The notes: a model not told the origin generated them from the sequence alone. A DNA stretch of 64,000 nucleotides from Vibrio maritimus (GCA_003263775.1 JYJJ01000006.1:280129-344128); one strand, 5' to 3'; counted from the first letter of the stretch, positions 36,188 through 45,573 are shown. Numbers and translations: made by a program.

Positions 36188-36203
36188 GATTGGAATGAGG
36201 TCG

Positions 36204-36232
36204 ACTTGCCACCAAATAAAACAGTGGCAAGT
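36204..36232. terminator. Inverted repeat between convergent EamA and RND genes
   Basis: ACTTGCCAC, 11-base loop, GTGGCAAGT. It is followed by CTTTGGGG, a weak T-tract, and may be a shared terminator. Confidence 0.5.
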
Positions 36233-36243
36233 CTTTGGGGTGT

Positions 36244-39200
36244 TTATAGTTGGGCTGTGGCTGCGGGTTTGAACAGTTCACGAGTTTGTTGAATTACCAC
36301 AAAAAATACACTTGCCATAATACACCCAACAAAAGTAGCGGTGACGATGCCGCCAAATGACGCCCAACCAATAGCTTGTTGGCCGCCAGAGCCGACAGCG
36401 TTAGCCAGCATCAAGGGTATCAACCCAACCCCGAACGAGAACGCGGTCATAAACACTGCGCGAGCACGCAAGCGTAGTGCTTGAACCGCCGCTTGCTTAA
36501 TAGTTAGTTCACCTTCATCGCGCAACGTTTTAGCGAACTCGACAATAAGAATTGCGTTTCGAACCGTCATACCTATCAGCAAAATGGCCGATAGCTGGGT
36601 AAGAATGTTGATATTGCCGCCAATATGAATCACGCCTTCAACGATGCCGATAACCGCTGTCGGAACGGTCAACATAATCGCGAGAGGGATCAGCCAAGAC
36701 TCATACTGCGCGACTAATACTAAGAAGGTGACTAGCAGAGCGAGACCCATGACTAGGGCAACCGTGTTGCCCGCGTTGACTTCTTCTTTTGCTGCGCCGG
36801 TGAACTCAACGCGATAACCAAACTCTTCAGCAAGCTCATGTATCGCCTGGATAGCTTGACCTGTCGCGACGGTTGGAATGACGTCGATGAATACCCCTTG
36901 CTCAGCGTTATACCGAGTAATGAAATTCGGAACTTTGATTTGTTTTACATCGAAGAGCTTGTCGTAGGTGATACGTTTGCCATTTGATTTTGACAACCCT
37001 GTTTGTTTCAGTGCTTCCGGATCCAATCGATAATTGGGGTCATTTTGCACCATCACCTTGTAGTTTCGTCCACCCATATTGAATGTGTTGATGTACATCC
37101 CACCAAAGTGCGTTTGCATGCCTTCGACCACATCAGCGAACGTAACGCCATATTTTAGCAAGTCATCACGCTTGATATTGAGTTTCATGGAAGGTTTTGT
37201 CACTTCGAACTGTGCCATCGCTAGTCCAATTCGCTCGTCTTCCATTAGGCGTGCGTTAAAGTCCGTTGTTAGCTTGTAAAGTTCATTAGGTGTTAATTCC
37301 GGTGCAAGCAAAACGAAGTTTACGCCATCGACCATGCCTAGCTCAGGAATGACAGGTGGTTTAAAAGCAAACGCTTGGATCTCTGTATTTTCAGCTAAAA
37401 CGGCATTCACTTGGTCTGTGATAGCGACGTCTGTAGCCGTTCGGTTTTGCATATCATCAAGCGACACTAACATCATGAAACTGCTCATTTCTGCCGTTCC
37501 AGTTAACAGATTAAATCCGGATGCCTCAACACTGGTGGAAACGCCAGGTAGCGCATTAAGCTGCTGGGTCAGACTGGCTAGGTATTGGTCGGTTTGTGTC
37601 AACGCTGTGCCTTGTGGGAAGCTTCCAACCACAAAAATAGCACTAGTATCCTCTTCTGGTAGGAGGCCGGTTGGTAAGCTCGCGCCTCGCTCTACCGATA
37701 GATAGAGGCCACCAACTAGCAGTGCGATAGTAAGTATTGGTAGGCGTGTTGCTGTCCATGCTAGACCGGTAAACGCTCGGATTTTCTGTGTAATAACCCA
37801 TTCAACGGACTTTGCGATAGCATTTTTCTTTGGCGGCTTCATAAACAGCGCGCACAGTGCGGGAGTCAACGTGAGCGCCACTAAGGTTGACACTACCACA
37901 GAGGCACATAGGACGATGCCAAATTCAGAATAGATAGTGCCGGCCATGCCTGGAATAAAAAGTGAAGGGGTAAAAACGGCAAGCAACACTAGCATAGAAG
38001 CGACAATCGGAGAGAAGGTGATATCTAAAGCTTTAGATATTGCCTGTTTAACTGTCATCTCGGGATGCTCGTGTAGTTGATGTTCGGCGTTTTCAATAAC
38101 GATAATTGCGGCATCAACAACAATACCAATCGCCATCACCAGACCAAACATGGAGATGATGTTGATTTGAATACCAAGTCCGCTCATGACCGCAAAGGTG
38201 CCAATGAGAGAAACGGGAATCGCTGTTACCGTAATCAAGGTCAATCGAAAATTTTGCATAAAAAGGAGCGTGACCAAGGACACAATGGCAACAGCGAGGA
38301 CTAAGGTTTCTACAACGCTGTATATGGCGCCATCGATAAAGGTGGTTGCATCGTAGACGGTCTTGATTTGGTAATCGCTTGGCTGTTGTAAAAGGGACTT
38401 AATGCCGGAGGCTACATCCATTGCGTTGGCTTCTGGAGTCTTGTAGATGAACAGCACTGCACCGTTAGCGTTTTCACCATAAGCATTGGCGGTATAGATT
38501 TCGCTACCGAGCTCGATTTCTGCGATGTCTCTTAAGAAGATGGTTTTTCCCAGTTCGTCTGAGCGAACGACGATGTTGCCAAACTCTTCAGGGGAAGATA
38601 GACCACCCTCAACGGTAATTGGGAATTCAAACTTATCGTTGACCACGCTACCGGCGGAAGCAATCTTATTTTGGGTGGCGATTGCATGATTGATTTCATC
38701 GACATTGATCGAATAATGCTTCATTTTGTTCGGGTTGAGCCAAACACGAATTGAGTATTTCTTTTCACCAAGTACATCGACTTTTGACACGCCGTTGATA
38801 CGTTGAATCCTCTCTTTTAGCGGACCGCCTGCAAACGCGCTGATCTCAATAGCCGATGCCTCACCAGATGCATCGGTAATTGAGATGCCGAGCATTAAGC
38901 CATTAGAGAGTTTCTCCACTTTAACACCATTTCGCATCACATCGCCGGGTAGCTCCGGAAGGGCGAGATTGACGCGATTTTGTACCAAGTTAACGGCTTT
39001 GTCTGAATCGGTACCACTTTCAAAAACGACTTCGAGGGTATAGGTACCATCTGCACCGCTGGTGGACTTCATATACTCCATTCCAGCGACACCATTGACC
39101 TGTTTTTCGATTTCAGGAGCGACGGATTTCGCCATAACATCAGCACTGGCACCGTCCATGAACGTTGTAACTTCTACGGTTACTGGCGCAACGTCGGGGT

Positions 39201-39303
39201 ACCTTCCTATTGGGGAGTTGGCGGCAGCGATTGCTCCAATAAGTGAGATTAAAAGCGCAATAACAATTGCAAACTTAGGCCGTTCTATGAACATTTTAAA
39301 CAT
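36244..39303 (-). CDS. RND multidrug efflux permease (HAE1/AcrB type)
   Basis: Inner-membrane drug/proton antiporter of 1019 residues, the full length for AcrB-type pumps. It begins MFKMFIERPKFAIVIALLIS; the family blocks IGRYPDVAPVTVEVTTFM and GIVVDAAIIVIENAEHQ (with the charged TM4 segment) are seen, and the C-terminal half repeats the pattern to EFAKTLRDEGELTIKQA. Periplasmic porter and docking domains lie between helices. No membrane fusion protein or outer-membrane channel gene lies next to it, which is unusual; these partners must be elsewhere. Function is drug or bile-type compound efflux by family, not proven. Confidence 0.9.
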   Translation of the reverse strand: MFKMFIERPKFAIVIALLISLIGAIAAANSPIGRYPDVAPVTVEVTTFMDGASADVMAKSVAPEIEKQVNGVAGMEYMKSTSGADGTYTLEVVFESGTDSDKAVNLVQNRVNLALPELPGDVMRNGVKVEKLSNGLMLGISITDASGEASAIEISAFAGGPLKERIQRINGVSKVDVLGEKKYSIRVWLNPNKMKHYSINVDEINHAIATQNKIASAGSVVNDKFEFPITVEGGLSSPEEFGNIVVRSDELGKTIFLRDIAEIELGSEIYTANAYGENANGAVLFIYKTPEANAMDVASGIKSLLQQPSDYQIKTVYDATTFIDGAIYSVVETLVLAVAIVSLVTLLFMQNFRLTLITVTAIPVSLIGTFAVMSGLGIQINIISMFGLVMAIGIVVDAAIIVIENAEHQLHEHPEMTVKQAISKALDITFSPIVASMLVLLAVFTPSLFIPGMAGTIYSEFGIVLCASVVVSTLVALTLTPALCALFMKPPKKNAIAKSVEWVITQKIRAFTGLAWTATRLPILTIALLVGGLYLSVERGASLPTGLLPEEDTSAIFVVGSFPQGTALTQTDQYLASLTQQLNALPGVSTSVEASGFNLLTGTAEMSSFMMLVSLDDMQNRTATDVAITDQVNAVLAENTEIQAFAFKPPVIPELGMVDGVNFVLLAPELTPNELYKLTTDFNARLMEDERIGLAMAQFEVTKPSMKLNIKRDDLLKYGVTFADVVEGMQTHFGGMYINTFNMGGRNYKVMVQNDPNYRLDPEALKQTGLSKSNGKRITYDKLFDVKQIKVPNFITRYNAEQGVFIDVIPTVATGQAIQAIHELAEEFGYRVEFTGAAKEEVNAGNTVALVMGLALLVTFLVLVAQYESWLIPLAIMLTVPTAVIGIVEGVIHIGGNINILTQLSAILLIGMTVRNAILIVEFAKTLRDEGELTIKQAAVQALRLRARAVFMTAFSFGVGLIPLMLANAVGSGGQQAIGWASFGGIVTATFVGCIMASVFFVVIQQTRELFKPAATAQL

Positions 39304-39555
39304 GTTAGCTACCCATTGATGAATAATTGTCCTGAGTTTACGCCTGGGTATTTTTAATCACAATTGAGTCGCTGACTGTTCTATCAGCAAGCGAAATAGC
39401 AAATATTTGAGGTTCGAATAGCAAGGTTTGACATCGTGCATAAGGAGCTAATTTCGTGGCTATGTATTTGCTGATGGAATAGGAGCTATTTTTCCCGTGA
39501 GTTTTAATGTCGTTACAGTGGCACTCCTTTCTAAAATCAATTGGATGAAACTCGA
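39304..39555. other. Intergenic region, about 250 bp
   Basis: Upstream of the leftward RND gene and the rightward small-protein gene, so it holds divergent promoters. No convincing gene on either strand; no MFP partner for the pump. Confidence 0.4.
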
Positions 39556-39876
39556 ATGAAAAAACTGTTAGTAACGACCATGATGCTTGTCGGCGTGACT
39601 CCTGCATTTGCTTATCACCCATGTGAGCCTGGCAATGCCGTTACCGATGCGGTGGAAGGTGCTGTTGTTGGTGGCGTGGTTGGTGCAATAGCTGGTGATG
39701 CTAAAACAGGAGCGATGATTGGCGGTGCAGCTGGCATCGTTGATGGCGCATACGACGAAGCAGAATGTGATGCGTTGGTGGGTGAGGCGATTGTTGAAGA
39801 GGCGATCGTTGCGGATTTTGAAGACCGAGTCGTCGACGAAGTCATCATTGACAGCGCGCTAGACGAAGGCTGGTAG
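39556..39876 (+). CDS. Small secreted glycine-zipper protein
   Basis: Exported protein of 106 residues. Signal peptide MKKLLVTTMMLVGVTPAFA. The mature part has a glycine-zipper membrane segment, AVVGGVVGAIAGDAKTGAMIGGAAGIV, a common feature of Gly-zipper outer-membrane or stress proteins, then an acidic tail. ATG at 39556 is preferred; an in-frame TTG at 39541 precedes it. Function unknown, and the gene is alone between the RND pump and an outer-membrane protein gene. Confidence 0.65.
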   Translation: MKKLLVTTMMLVGVTPAFAYHPCEPGNAVTDAVEGAVVGGVVGAIAGDAKTGAMIGGAAGIVDGAYDEAECDALVGEAIVEEAIVADFEDRVVDEVIIDSALDEGW

Positions 39877-40057
39877 TGATCCGGTCGAGGTTTTCGTCAA
39901 TTCTTTTGTGGGTACTACTGACCATAACTCTCTGAACTATATTGATAATATAAAGGTCAATAAAGCTGGTGTAATAAATGCTATAACCTTGAGTTAATTG
40001 TTCTAGACTCTCTCGCCCCTTAGTCTGCTCGCGTCATTTACTTCTAGGATTAGTTTC

Positions 40058-40875
40058 ATGCGCGCGAGCATTACCCTTTTAAGCGCAGCTGTGGCTGCGT
40101 GTTTCTCTTTTTCTTCTTATGCTGCTAACGACTCAGATACTCAGGTTCAAGACATGTCAGACCCTCTGGCAGTTTACACTCAAGCCGGTGCTGGTGCTTC
40201 TGATAAAGGTCTGAACTTTAAAGTAGGCCGTACCTACGATACAGGCAACCCAGAGACCATGGCGATGAATATCATCGAGGTAAAAGGCGTTGTTGGTGAG
40301 TACCTAGGCTGGTCAGGTTCAAGTCATCGCGATAACTCCATTGATAGCGTTCGTTTTCGTAACTTCAGTGTAAACACGACGAATGGCCGCGGCTCTCAGG
40401 TTGATTTGAACTACAACGTGGAGCAAGAGAGCTTAAACGCCTCTTATAGCTTTATTCAGGCGCTACCAAAGATGGGTAACCTCAACCTCTACCCGCTAGC
40501 GGGTCTGGGTGTGAATGTGAGAAATGGCGAGTTTCCTGCTGTGAGAACATGCCAAGCGTTGAGTGCCCGGTTGAGAAGCAAAACATAGGCTACACCATTC
40601 CGGGTACGTATGCCGTTGTGGGGGCGTATACCAAGTATGCGATTACCGATAAGCTATGGCTCAACTATAACCCTATGTGGTTGACGACCATTTCAGGCTC
40701 AAAATCATACGTTGAGAATGCGTATGGACCGGGTATGGACTCAATCTTTACCAACGAGTTCGCAGTGTCTTATCAGTTCACACCACGCTTCAACGTTCGT
40801 TATTTTGCTAACTGGACGCAGGAGCAGAGCTACTTTGATGGTGACCAAAGAGTAGAGTTTAACTATCAGTTTTAA
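40058..40875 (+). CDS. Outer-membrane beta-barrel protein (one apparent frameshift)
   Basis: Exported protein of 272 residues if the frame is joined near 40543. Signal peptide MRASITLLSAAVAACFSF ends near SSYA. The sequence shows barrel-like strands (QVDLNYNVEQ, LNASYSFIQ, TRYTFGY-like, WLNYNPMWL), and the final residues RVEFNYQF are a C-terminal barrel signature. The restored region reads VENMPSVECPVEKQNIG with two cysteines that may form a loop disulfide. Function unknown; porin or adhesin both possible. Convergent with the porin-like gene at 40979. Confidence 0.65.
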
Positions 40876-40929
40876 TTGAATGGTTTGGGAGGTTTAGTGA
40901 GCAAGGATGCTCTTAAAGTGGGTAAGTGA

Positions 40930-40953
40930 AGATATTCATTCCTTCGAATATCT
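40930..40953. terminator. Inverted repeat between convergent barrel genes
   Basis: AGATATTC and GAATATCT with an eight-base loop; a short T-tract follows on +. Probable shared terminator. Confidence 0.5.
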
Positions 40954-40978
40954 TTGATCTATTTAAAATGAGTCAAGC

Positions 40979-41659
40979 TTAGAATGGGAATACTACGCCT
41001 ACTTTACCGTAAGTATTGCGATCGTTTGTACCGTGTGAGCCTTCGTTACCAATCTCAACGTATGGGATCATGTTGTCGATTGCATTGAACGTTGCACGAA
41101 GTTCAAGGTTGTAGATCATGTCTTTGCTTTGGTCGCCAGCAATCACTTTCTTCTCGTGTTGTTTCTGGCCTACCACTTTAGCGTTTAGATACATGCGTTC
41201 TGTTAGTTGCTTTCCAGCAGCTAGGTCAAAACGGGTGATGTCGCCACGAGGTGTAGCATTGTTTGAGTTGAGGTCGATGTCCTTACGTAGACGAAATGAT
41301 GTATCAAACATATCAGCAACGTTACCGCCAACCGTTACACCAAACTTGTTTTGGTCATTCGCCGGTTGTTGGCGACTTTTCTTATCGACAAACTCATATT
41401 CACCTTTTAGCCAGAAGCTTTCGAAATCGTGCTTGTAGTTAACGTTGTACTCGTTCTCAAAGTTTGCTTTGCGTTTAGCTGAAAGACCAAATCCTTCGTA
41501 ACCAACGAATGCTTTGATGCCAGAGCCGTTACTTGTTGTGTATTCTTTTTCACCGTCAACAAATTTAGCATCAAGTTCAATACCACCAGAGAAACCGTTT
41601 GCGAAAGCACTTACAGAAAGTGCAGATGAGATTGCGAGAAGGATTGCTGTTTTTTTCAT
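40979..41659 (-). CDS. Porin-like protein, possibly KdgM family
   Basis: Exported protein of 226 residues with signal peptide MKKTAILLAISSALSVSAFA. The mature sequence is a beta-barrel: GGIELDAKFVD, SFWLKGEYEFVDK, NKFGVTVGGNVADM, FDLAAGKQLTERMYLNAKVV, ending in the barrel signature GVVFPF. Pattern and length match monomeric KdgM-type oligosaccharide porins, but I cannot prove oligogalacturonate as substrate. Start 41659 (MKKTAILL) is preferred over an upstream in-frame codon. Convergent with the barrel gene at 40058. Confidence 0.6.
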   Translation of the reverse strand: MKKTAILLAISSALSVSAFANGFSGGIELDAKFVDGEKEYTTSNGSGIKAFVGYEGFGLSAKRKANFENEYNVNYKHDFESFWLKGEYEFVDKKSRQQPANDQNKFGVTVGGNVADMFDTSFRLRKDIDLNSNNATPRGDITRFDLAAGKQLTERMYLNAKVVGQKQHEKKVIAGDQSKDMIYNLELRATFNAIDNMIPYVEIGNEGSHGTNDRNTYGKVGVVFPF

Positions 41660-41798
41660 TTCTTTATTACCTATATTATTGTTTTTGCCCCTGTAATTGG
41701 AGCGGCACAAAGGTACCTAAAAAATGAAATGTGACTAAATTAGGAAGTATTCGGTATTTTGATTGGTTGATTAGTCGTTGGAAGAGCACCCCTCCCAG

Positions 41799-41819
41799 CC
41801 TCCCCTTATTAGGGGGAGG
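41799..41819. repeat. REP-like inverted repeat
   Basis: CCTCCCC, TTATTA, GGGGAGG with an extra G in the right arm, preceded by CCTCCCAGCC. Isolated between genes, it has the look of a repetitive extragenic palindromic element; copies elsewhere in the genome would be needed to confirm. Confidence 0.45.
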
Positions 41820-41953
41820 AGCAACAGGCTCGCTGCGCATCGCTCAAAGCTTTAAGAGTGATTCAAAGTATCGCTTCTACACCCTTACATCTAAACTTTT
41901 AGGACGAGCCACTCTTCTGAACATCGCGTTTTATCAAAACATGGAGAACAACG

Positions 41954-42247
41954 ATGAAGCCAACCTTGACACTATCTACTCTCATTCTACTGACCGCTTG
42001 CAGTGCACCTATAGATCAAGTGTCAGGTGTTGCGAGTGATGATCTCTGTAGTGCATTGCAAAAGGGGAGTGTGGCAGAAAACAGCACTATGATTAATGGT
42101 GAAGAAGTGACGATGGATAGTGTCTATGGAGAGCTGACAAAAAGAGAACTTAATCCTTATGCAAAAGGGTGCTTTGGTAGTCAGGAAAAAGCCGTAGAGT
42201 ATCGAAAACGGCAAGAAAAAATTGTCGCAGAGGCGTTAAATTACTAG
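41954..42247 (+). CDS. Small lipoprotein, hypothetical
   Basis: Lipoprotein of 97 residues. Signal MKPTLTLSTLILLTAC ends in a lipobox Cys (LTAC). The remainder is small with two Cys residues and polar sequence, e.g. VTMDSVYGELTKRELNPYAKG. Start follows GGAGAACAACG. Function unknown. The − strand terminator at 42257 is just downstream. Confidence 0.7.
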   Translation: MKPTLTLSTLILLTACSAPIDQVSGVASDDLCSALQKGSVAENSTMINGEEVTMDSVYGELTKRELNPYAKGCFGSQEKAVEYRKRQEKIVAEALNY

Positions 42248-42256
42248 ATTCAATGC

Positions 42257-42287
42257 AAAAAAAAGCACCTCAACAACGTTGAGGTGC
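42257..42287 (-). terminator. Rho-independent terminator of the HlyD operon
   Basis: GCACCTCAAC, AAC, GTTGAGGTGC. Reading leftward the stem is followed by eight T. It ends the leftward genes that stop at 42368. Confidence 0.85.
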
Positions 42288-42367
42288 GGTAGACCCAATT
42301 TTCCATTCCAAGTTCCAATCAGAGTTCCAATAACGTTCGGGTCTTAAAGGGCTAATGCCAAACTCTG

Positions 42368-43398
42368 TTATAGCGCGTTCAAGTATGCCTTTAGTGCTTT
42401 CAATCGAACGGTTGCACCACCGATGATGTCCATAAAACCGAGCTTAGGTGACGGCTTGTTGGCAGATATCCAGCCAGACCCAGTCGCACCAAGTGGCACG
42501 TTGTAGCCTTCAGGTTCGTTAAACTCGATGATGACTGTACGGCCATGGCTGCTCGTGTTATTGCCTACGTGCTGTCTTACATGCTGCGTGGAACCTTGTG
42601 CAGAGACGGTGGCTTCACCAGTATTGCTCGTGATGCTATGTACTCGGCCTCGAAACACTTCGCCAGGGTGAGAGTTAACAAAGAACTCTGCAAATTGCCC
42701 CTGCTCAATATAGCGATAGGTTTGATCGCTAACGCGCATTTCAACAAATTTTCTATTAGTATCAAATAGATGCAAATTGCCCGTTCTTGATCCTTCAGCA
42801 ATGTTTATTACGCCAACAATTCCGTCGAATGGTGCACGAACTTGGTTGCGATCGTTCAGCCACTGTTTCTGATTGATTTGTGCGTTGATACCATCTACAT
42901 CCGATTTGGCGGCCATGAGATCCGCCTGCCTTGTTGGATACGGGTATGCAGTTCATCGCGCTCTTGCTCAGAGCTAAACTCGTCCAGATTGATCAAGCGG
43001 CGATGATTTTTTTCATCGATAGCAATTTGCTCTTCAATGCTAGTGATACGATGTTCCGCAGCCACTAAGCTCGATTGCAAACTTTTCAGTTCATGATCGG
43101 TATCTTCGGACTCCAAGGTGTATAGCAAATCGCCTTTTTTCACTTCTTGGTTGTGGGTGACGTAGATCTTTTTCACTTGTTGGCCAAATAGTGGGCTCAA
43201 CACCGCATGCGGCGCTTTAACTGTGGTGCTGTCGGTCAAATCTGCCGGTGACCAAAAGCGGTGTGCAGTAAACAGCATGAATGCGAGGAATGCTCCAAAC
43301 CCGACACTAATAACGGCATTGCGTAGTGTCCATTTAATAACGCCAAGTTTGACTAACAGCCAAATAATCAGCACATAAGGAAGCATGATTTCTTTCAT
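42368..43398 (-). CDS. HlyD family periplasmic adaptor (one apparent frameshift)
   Basis: Membrane fusion protein of 343 residues. One N-terminal transmembrane helix (NAVISVGFGAFLAFMLFTAH), then a lipoyl half-domain (HAVLSPLFGQQVKKIYVTHNQEVKKGDLLYTLES), a coiled-coil (AAEHRITSIEEQIAIDEKNH), the second lipoyl half (NQVRAPFDGIVGVINIAEG) and a beta-barrel. The frame jumps near 42927; one base restores QGKADLMAAKSDVDG. The start overlaps the end of the small membrane protein at 43398 by one base, so they are coupled. An inner-membrane pump or channel partner is not adjacent. Similar in layout to the YiaV family. Confidence 0.78.
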
Positions 43399-43856
43399 TA
43401 CGCGTCCTCCGACTGTTTATTGCCATGGATGCCACTGTGAATCACTTTACTCACAGCGCTTGCGACTGCATCCCAGTTGGTAAAGGCAATAATAATGGCC
43501 AGTACCCACCAAAGTTTGTCGATGAACAGGCCACATAAAGACAGAGCAAACACTAGATTCGCTTGTGCGCTTTGCATGTATTGACTGCGGTGTACGGCAA
43601 CTTCGTGCAACTGCCACAGTAGGTAGAGCACATAGGTAATGATGGACAGGGTGATAACAAAAATCACGCCCATAAAAAATTCAGAATTCAACAATCCTAG
43701 AATGCTAGGCAAGTCTTGTGAGAAATAGTCGGCAGGCAGTGCTTTACCATGAACCTTAGAAAGCTGAGCAAACATATAACTCAGAGAGAGAAAACCGCCG
43801 ATTATGACAGCGGACTTGGTACTAAAATGTAACGCTCTTTTTATTAGTCTGAACAT
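43398..43856 (-). CDS. Small integral membrane protein paired with HlyD
   Basis: Inner-membrane protein of 152 residues, beginning MFRLIKRALHFSTKSAVIIGG, with about four hydrophobic segments (e.g. GVIFVITLSIITYVLYLLWQ, LVFALSLCGLFIDKLWWVLA). ATG at 43856 follows AGGGAA. Its stop overlaps the start of the HlyD-like gene, and the pair resembles the YiaW-YiaV arrangement, though this protein is not the classic DUF3302. Possibly a partner for the HlyD adaptor. No known family assigned. Confidence 0.6.
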   Translation of the reverse strand: MFRLIKRALHFSTKSAVIIGGFLSLSYMFAQLSKVHGKALPADYFSQDLPSILGLLNSEFFMGVIFVITLSIITYVLYLLWQLHEVAVHRSQYMQSAQANLVFALSLCGLFIDKLWWVLAIIIAFTNWDAVASAVSKVIHSGIHGNKQSEDA

Positions 43857-44245
43857 GTTTGTTCCCTGATTCAGGCTATCCGTAGCGATTTGTGTGATTG
43901 TGATTTGGATAAGGAGAGTGTAACCAAGGGTTACCTTTGGATACATAACGCAAAATTGGGTTTAAATATAAATCTTAGTTATGTGTTAGCCAGTAGCAAC
44001 GTCATTGATTGGCTTTGGGCGAAACTGCACTATGTTTAAAGAAAAATGTGCTTATAGGAAAAAATGCTAATGGGAATAGACCAGTGGATGTCAAATATTC
44101 AAACTGATGAATTATTCACCGAACAAACTGATTTTGCTGCATTTATCTAAGCAAATGCTATACAAGCCGAAAATCGTCAGTTAATATTTCAACATCCACT
44201 AATTAAGTGGACGTCAATGGATACGGTAAGCAACGTATCATCGAT
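43857..44245. other. Intergenic region before tRNA-Leu, 390 bp
   Basis: Holds promoters for the leftward HlyD pair and the tRNA gene. A short open frame with a reasonable AGGAAAAA site occurs at 44064-44150 (MLMGIDQWMSNIQTDEL...); it may be a leader peptide or remnant. A short inverted repeat, ATCCACT, AATTA, AGTGGAC, is near 44193-44212. Confidence 0.4.
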
Positions 44246-44329
44246 GCCGAGATGGTGAAATTGGTAGACACGCTAGCATGAGGTGCTAGTGCCTTTGGTG
44301 TGAGGGTTCGAGTCCCTCTCTCGGCACCA
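44246..44329 (+). tRNA. tRNA-Leu (anticodon GAG)
   Basis: Cloverleaf visible by eye: acceptor GCCGAGA pairs with TCTCGGC, followed by encoded CCA at 44327-44329. The anticodon arm is CTAGC, loop ATGAGGT, GCTAG; positions 34-36 of the loop are GAG. The T arm reads GAGGGTTCGAGTCCCTC. The variable arm is short for a leucine tRNA but the D-arm TGGTGAAATTGGTAGACA is class II-like. It stands alone, not in a cluster. Confidence 0.93.
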
Positions 44330-44362
44330 TTACTCCTTTCCTTATATTACCTACAGACTACG

Positions 44363-44992
44363 ATGCAGAACAAAGGATCCAGTTCAAAGCAAATGAGTAC
44401 GTCTAACTCGGAATCAATCCAGCTTTTGACCGAGGTGTCTCTGCACGCCCTGTTATATCTAGAGTTTCACAAGCTTGATCGTAAATCACAGGTCTTTGAT
44501 CGTGAGAAAAAGAATGAACTCTTGGTTCGATGGCTGAAACCGAAACTTAAAAGTAACAAGTACAAATCGATACGTAAGCAATTGAAAACAATGAGCTTAC
44601 AAGCCAAGAAATCTCAAGTCGATTTAGAAGACGTACTGCTAACCGGTATAGAAGCCAAACCAGAAGCTTTGCAGCCTCACCTTGATAGCTACTTGCTGTT
44701 GATACGTGAACTGGAGAAAAAGCTGGGTACGACAGCGCTATTATCAACGCCTGAAAAGGTCGATTTAAGCCACGATGAAAATGGCTGTTTACTTTGTGTA
44801 TTATCTAGCGACCTCAACGCTCACTTCGGTACTAAGAATCAAATGATCGCGGATGTTTCGATTCTTTTCCGCGGCACCGTTCGTGAGAAACATCTATTCC
44901 TTGGGGCAATTTACGCCAACGAAATTTTTGCCTACCAGATTCAATACGAAGACGACAGCTTTGTTCGCATAACGCTAACGTTAAATAAATAA
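44363..44992 (+). CDS. DUF2913-like protein
   Basis: Cytoplasmic protein of about 209 residues, MQNKGSSSKQMSTSNSES... Visible block: LLTEVSLHALLYLEFHKLDRKS and ELLVRWLKPKLKSNKYKSIRKQ, which I recognise (moderate confidence) as the Vibrio DUF2913 family. The C-terminal half carries the block SILFRGTVREKHLFLGAIYANE. Start 44363 or the in-frame ATG at 44393 are possible; frames starting earlier run into the tRNA and are not real. No Shine-Dalgarno is clear. It lies 33 bases after tRNA-Leu. Function unknown. Confidence 0.6.
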   Translation: MQNKGSSSKQMSTSNSESIQLLTEVSLHALLYLEFHKLDRKSQVFDREKKNELLVRWLKPKLKSNKYKSIRKQLKTMSLQAKKSQVDLEDVLLTGIEAKPEALQPHLDSYLLLIRELEKKLGTTALLSTPEKVDLSHDENGCLLCVLSSDLNAHFGTKNQMIADVSILFRGTVREKHLFLGAIYANEIFAYQIQYEDDSFVRITLTLNK

Positions 44993-45141
44993 CAGCTTCA
45001 GCGTCTCCACCGTCAAATCAATGTCTTTTCATGGAAAATGTTCATTCATGGAAGCAGAGTATGCTCGATGCAAGCCCAAACACTGGAATGCTCAATCTTT
45101 AGCATTGAGTAACAAGCTTTGGGCTCGAATGATGCTGTACC

Positions 45142-45567
45142 TTAGTCTTCCATAGGAACAACAAGCACGTCCACTGGTGAGCTGTTAATGACTTGGCGAG
45201 AGGCAGATATCAGCTTGCTCCAGAAGTCGTGGTGGTGACCACAGATAAGAAGATCAAAGTCATTTTCTGCAATAGCAACTTTCACTTTGTCCCCAAGATC
45301 GCCAGTTCCAACGATGAAATGCTTCAATGTGCATTTAGCATATTCGGCAAACCCATGTAATTGCTCTGTCGCTTCGACGGTCAAGGGTCTTTGTTCGGGG
45401 TCGGTGACTAAATCAACCAGCTCGTGATAAATTTCACCATGTGTACCATCGATATGGATGAATGACACATCAGCGTCCAACAGTTCTGCTAGAAAAACGG
45501 CTCTATCAATCAACACTTTGCTCTCGTCAGAAAGCTCCAGTGCGACAAGGATATGTTTATATTTCAT
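45142..45567 (-). CDS. UspA family universal stress protein
   Basis: Cytoplasmic stress protein of 141 residues. It starts MKYKHILVALELSDESKVL (Usp N-terminal strand) and ends with a Usp nucleotide-loop region: LLICGHHHDFWSKLISASRQVINSSPVDVLVVP, in which the G-x2-G-x9-G-S/T loop is replaced by a related GHHHDFWSKLISASRQV, as in UspA. Starts at 45567 with AGAGTATGG upstream. Alone; convergent with the DUF2913-like gene. Confidence 0.88.
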   Translation of the reverse strand: MKYKHILVALELSDESKVLIDRAVFLAELLDADVSFIHIDGTHGEIYHELVDLVTDPEQRPLTVEATEQLHGFAEYAKCTLKHFIVGTGDLGDKVKVAIAENDFDLLICGHHHDFWSKLISASRQVINSSPVDVLVVPMED

Positions 45568-45573
45568 GACCAT

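Noticed and set aside
39338..39622. Leftward open frame overlapping the glycine-zipper gene
   Set aside because: No homology-like motifs, no good start site, and it overlaps a gene with a clear signal peptide.
44300..44362. Longer start of the DUF2913-like protein inside tRNA-Leu
   Set aside because: The first codons lie in the T arm and acceptor of the tRNA; ATG at 44363 or 44393 is more reasonable.
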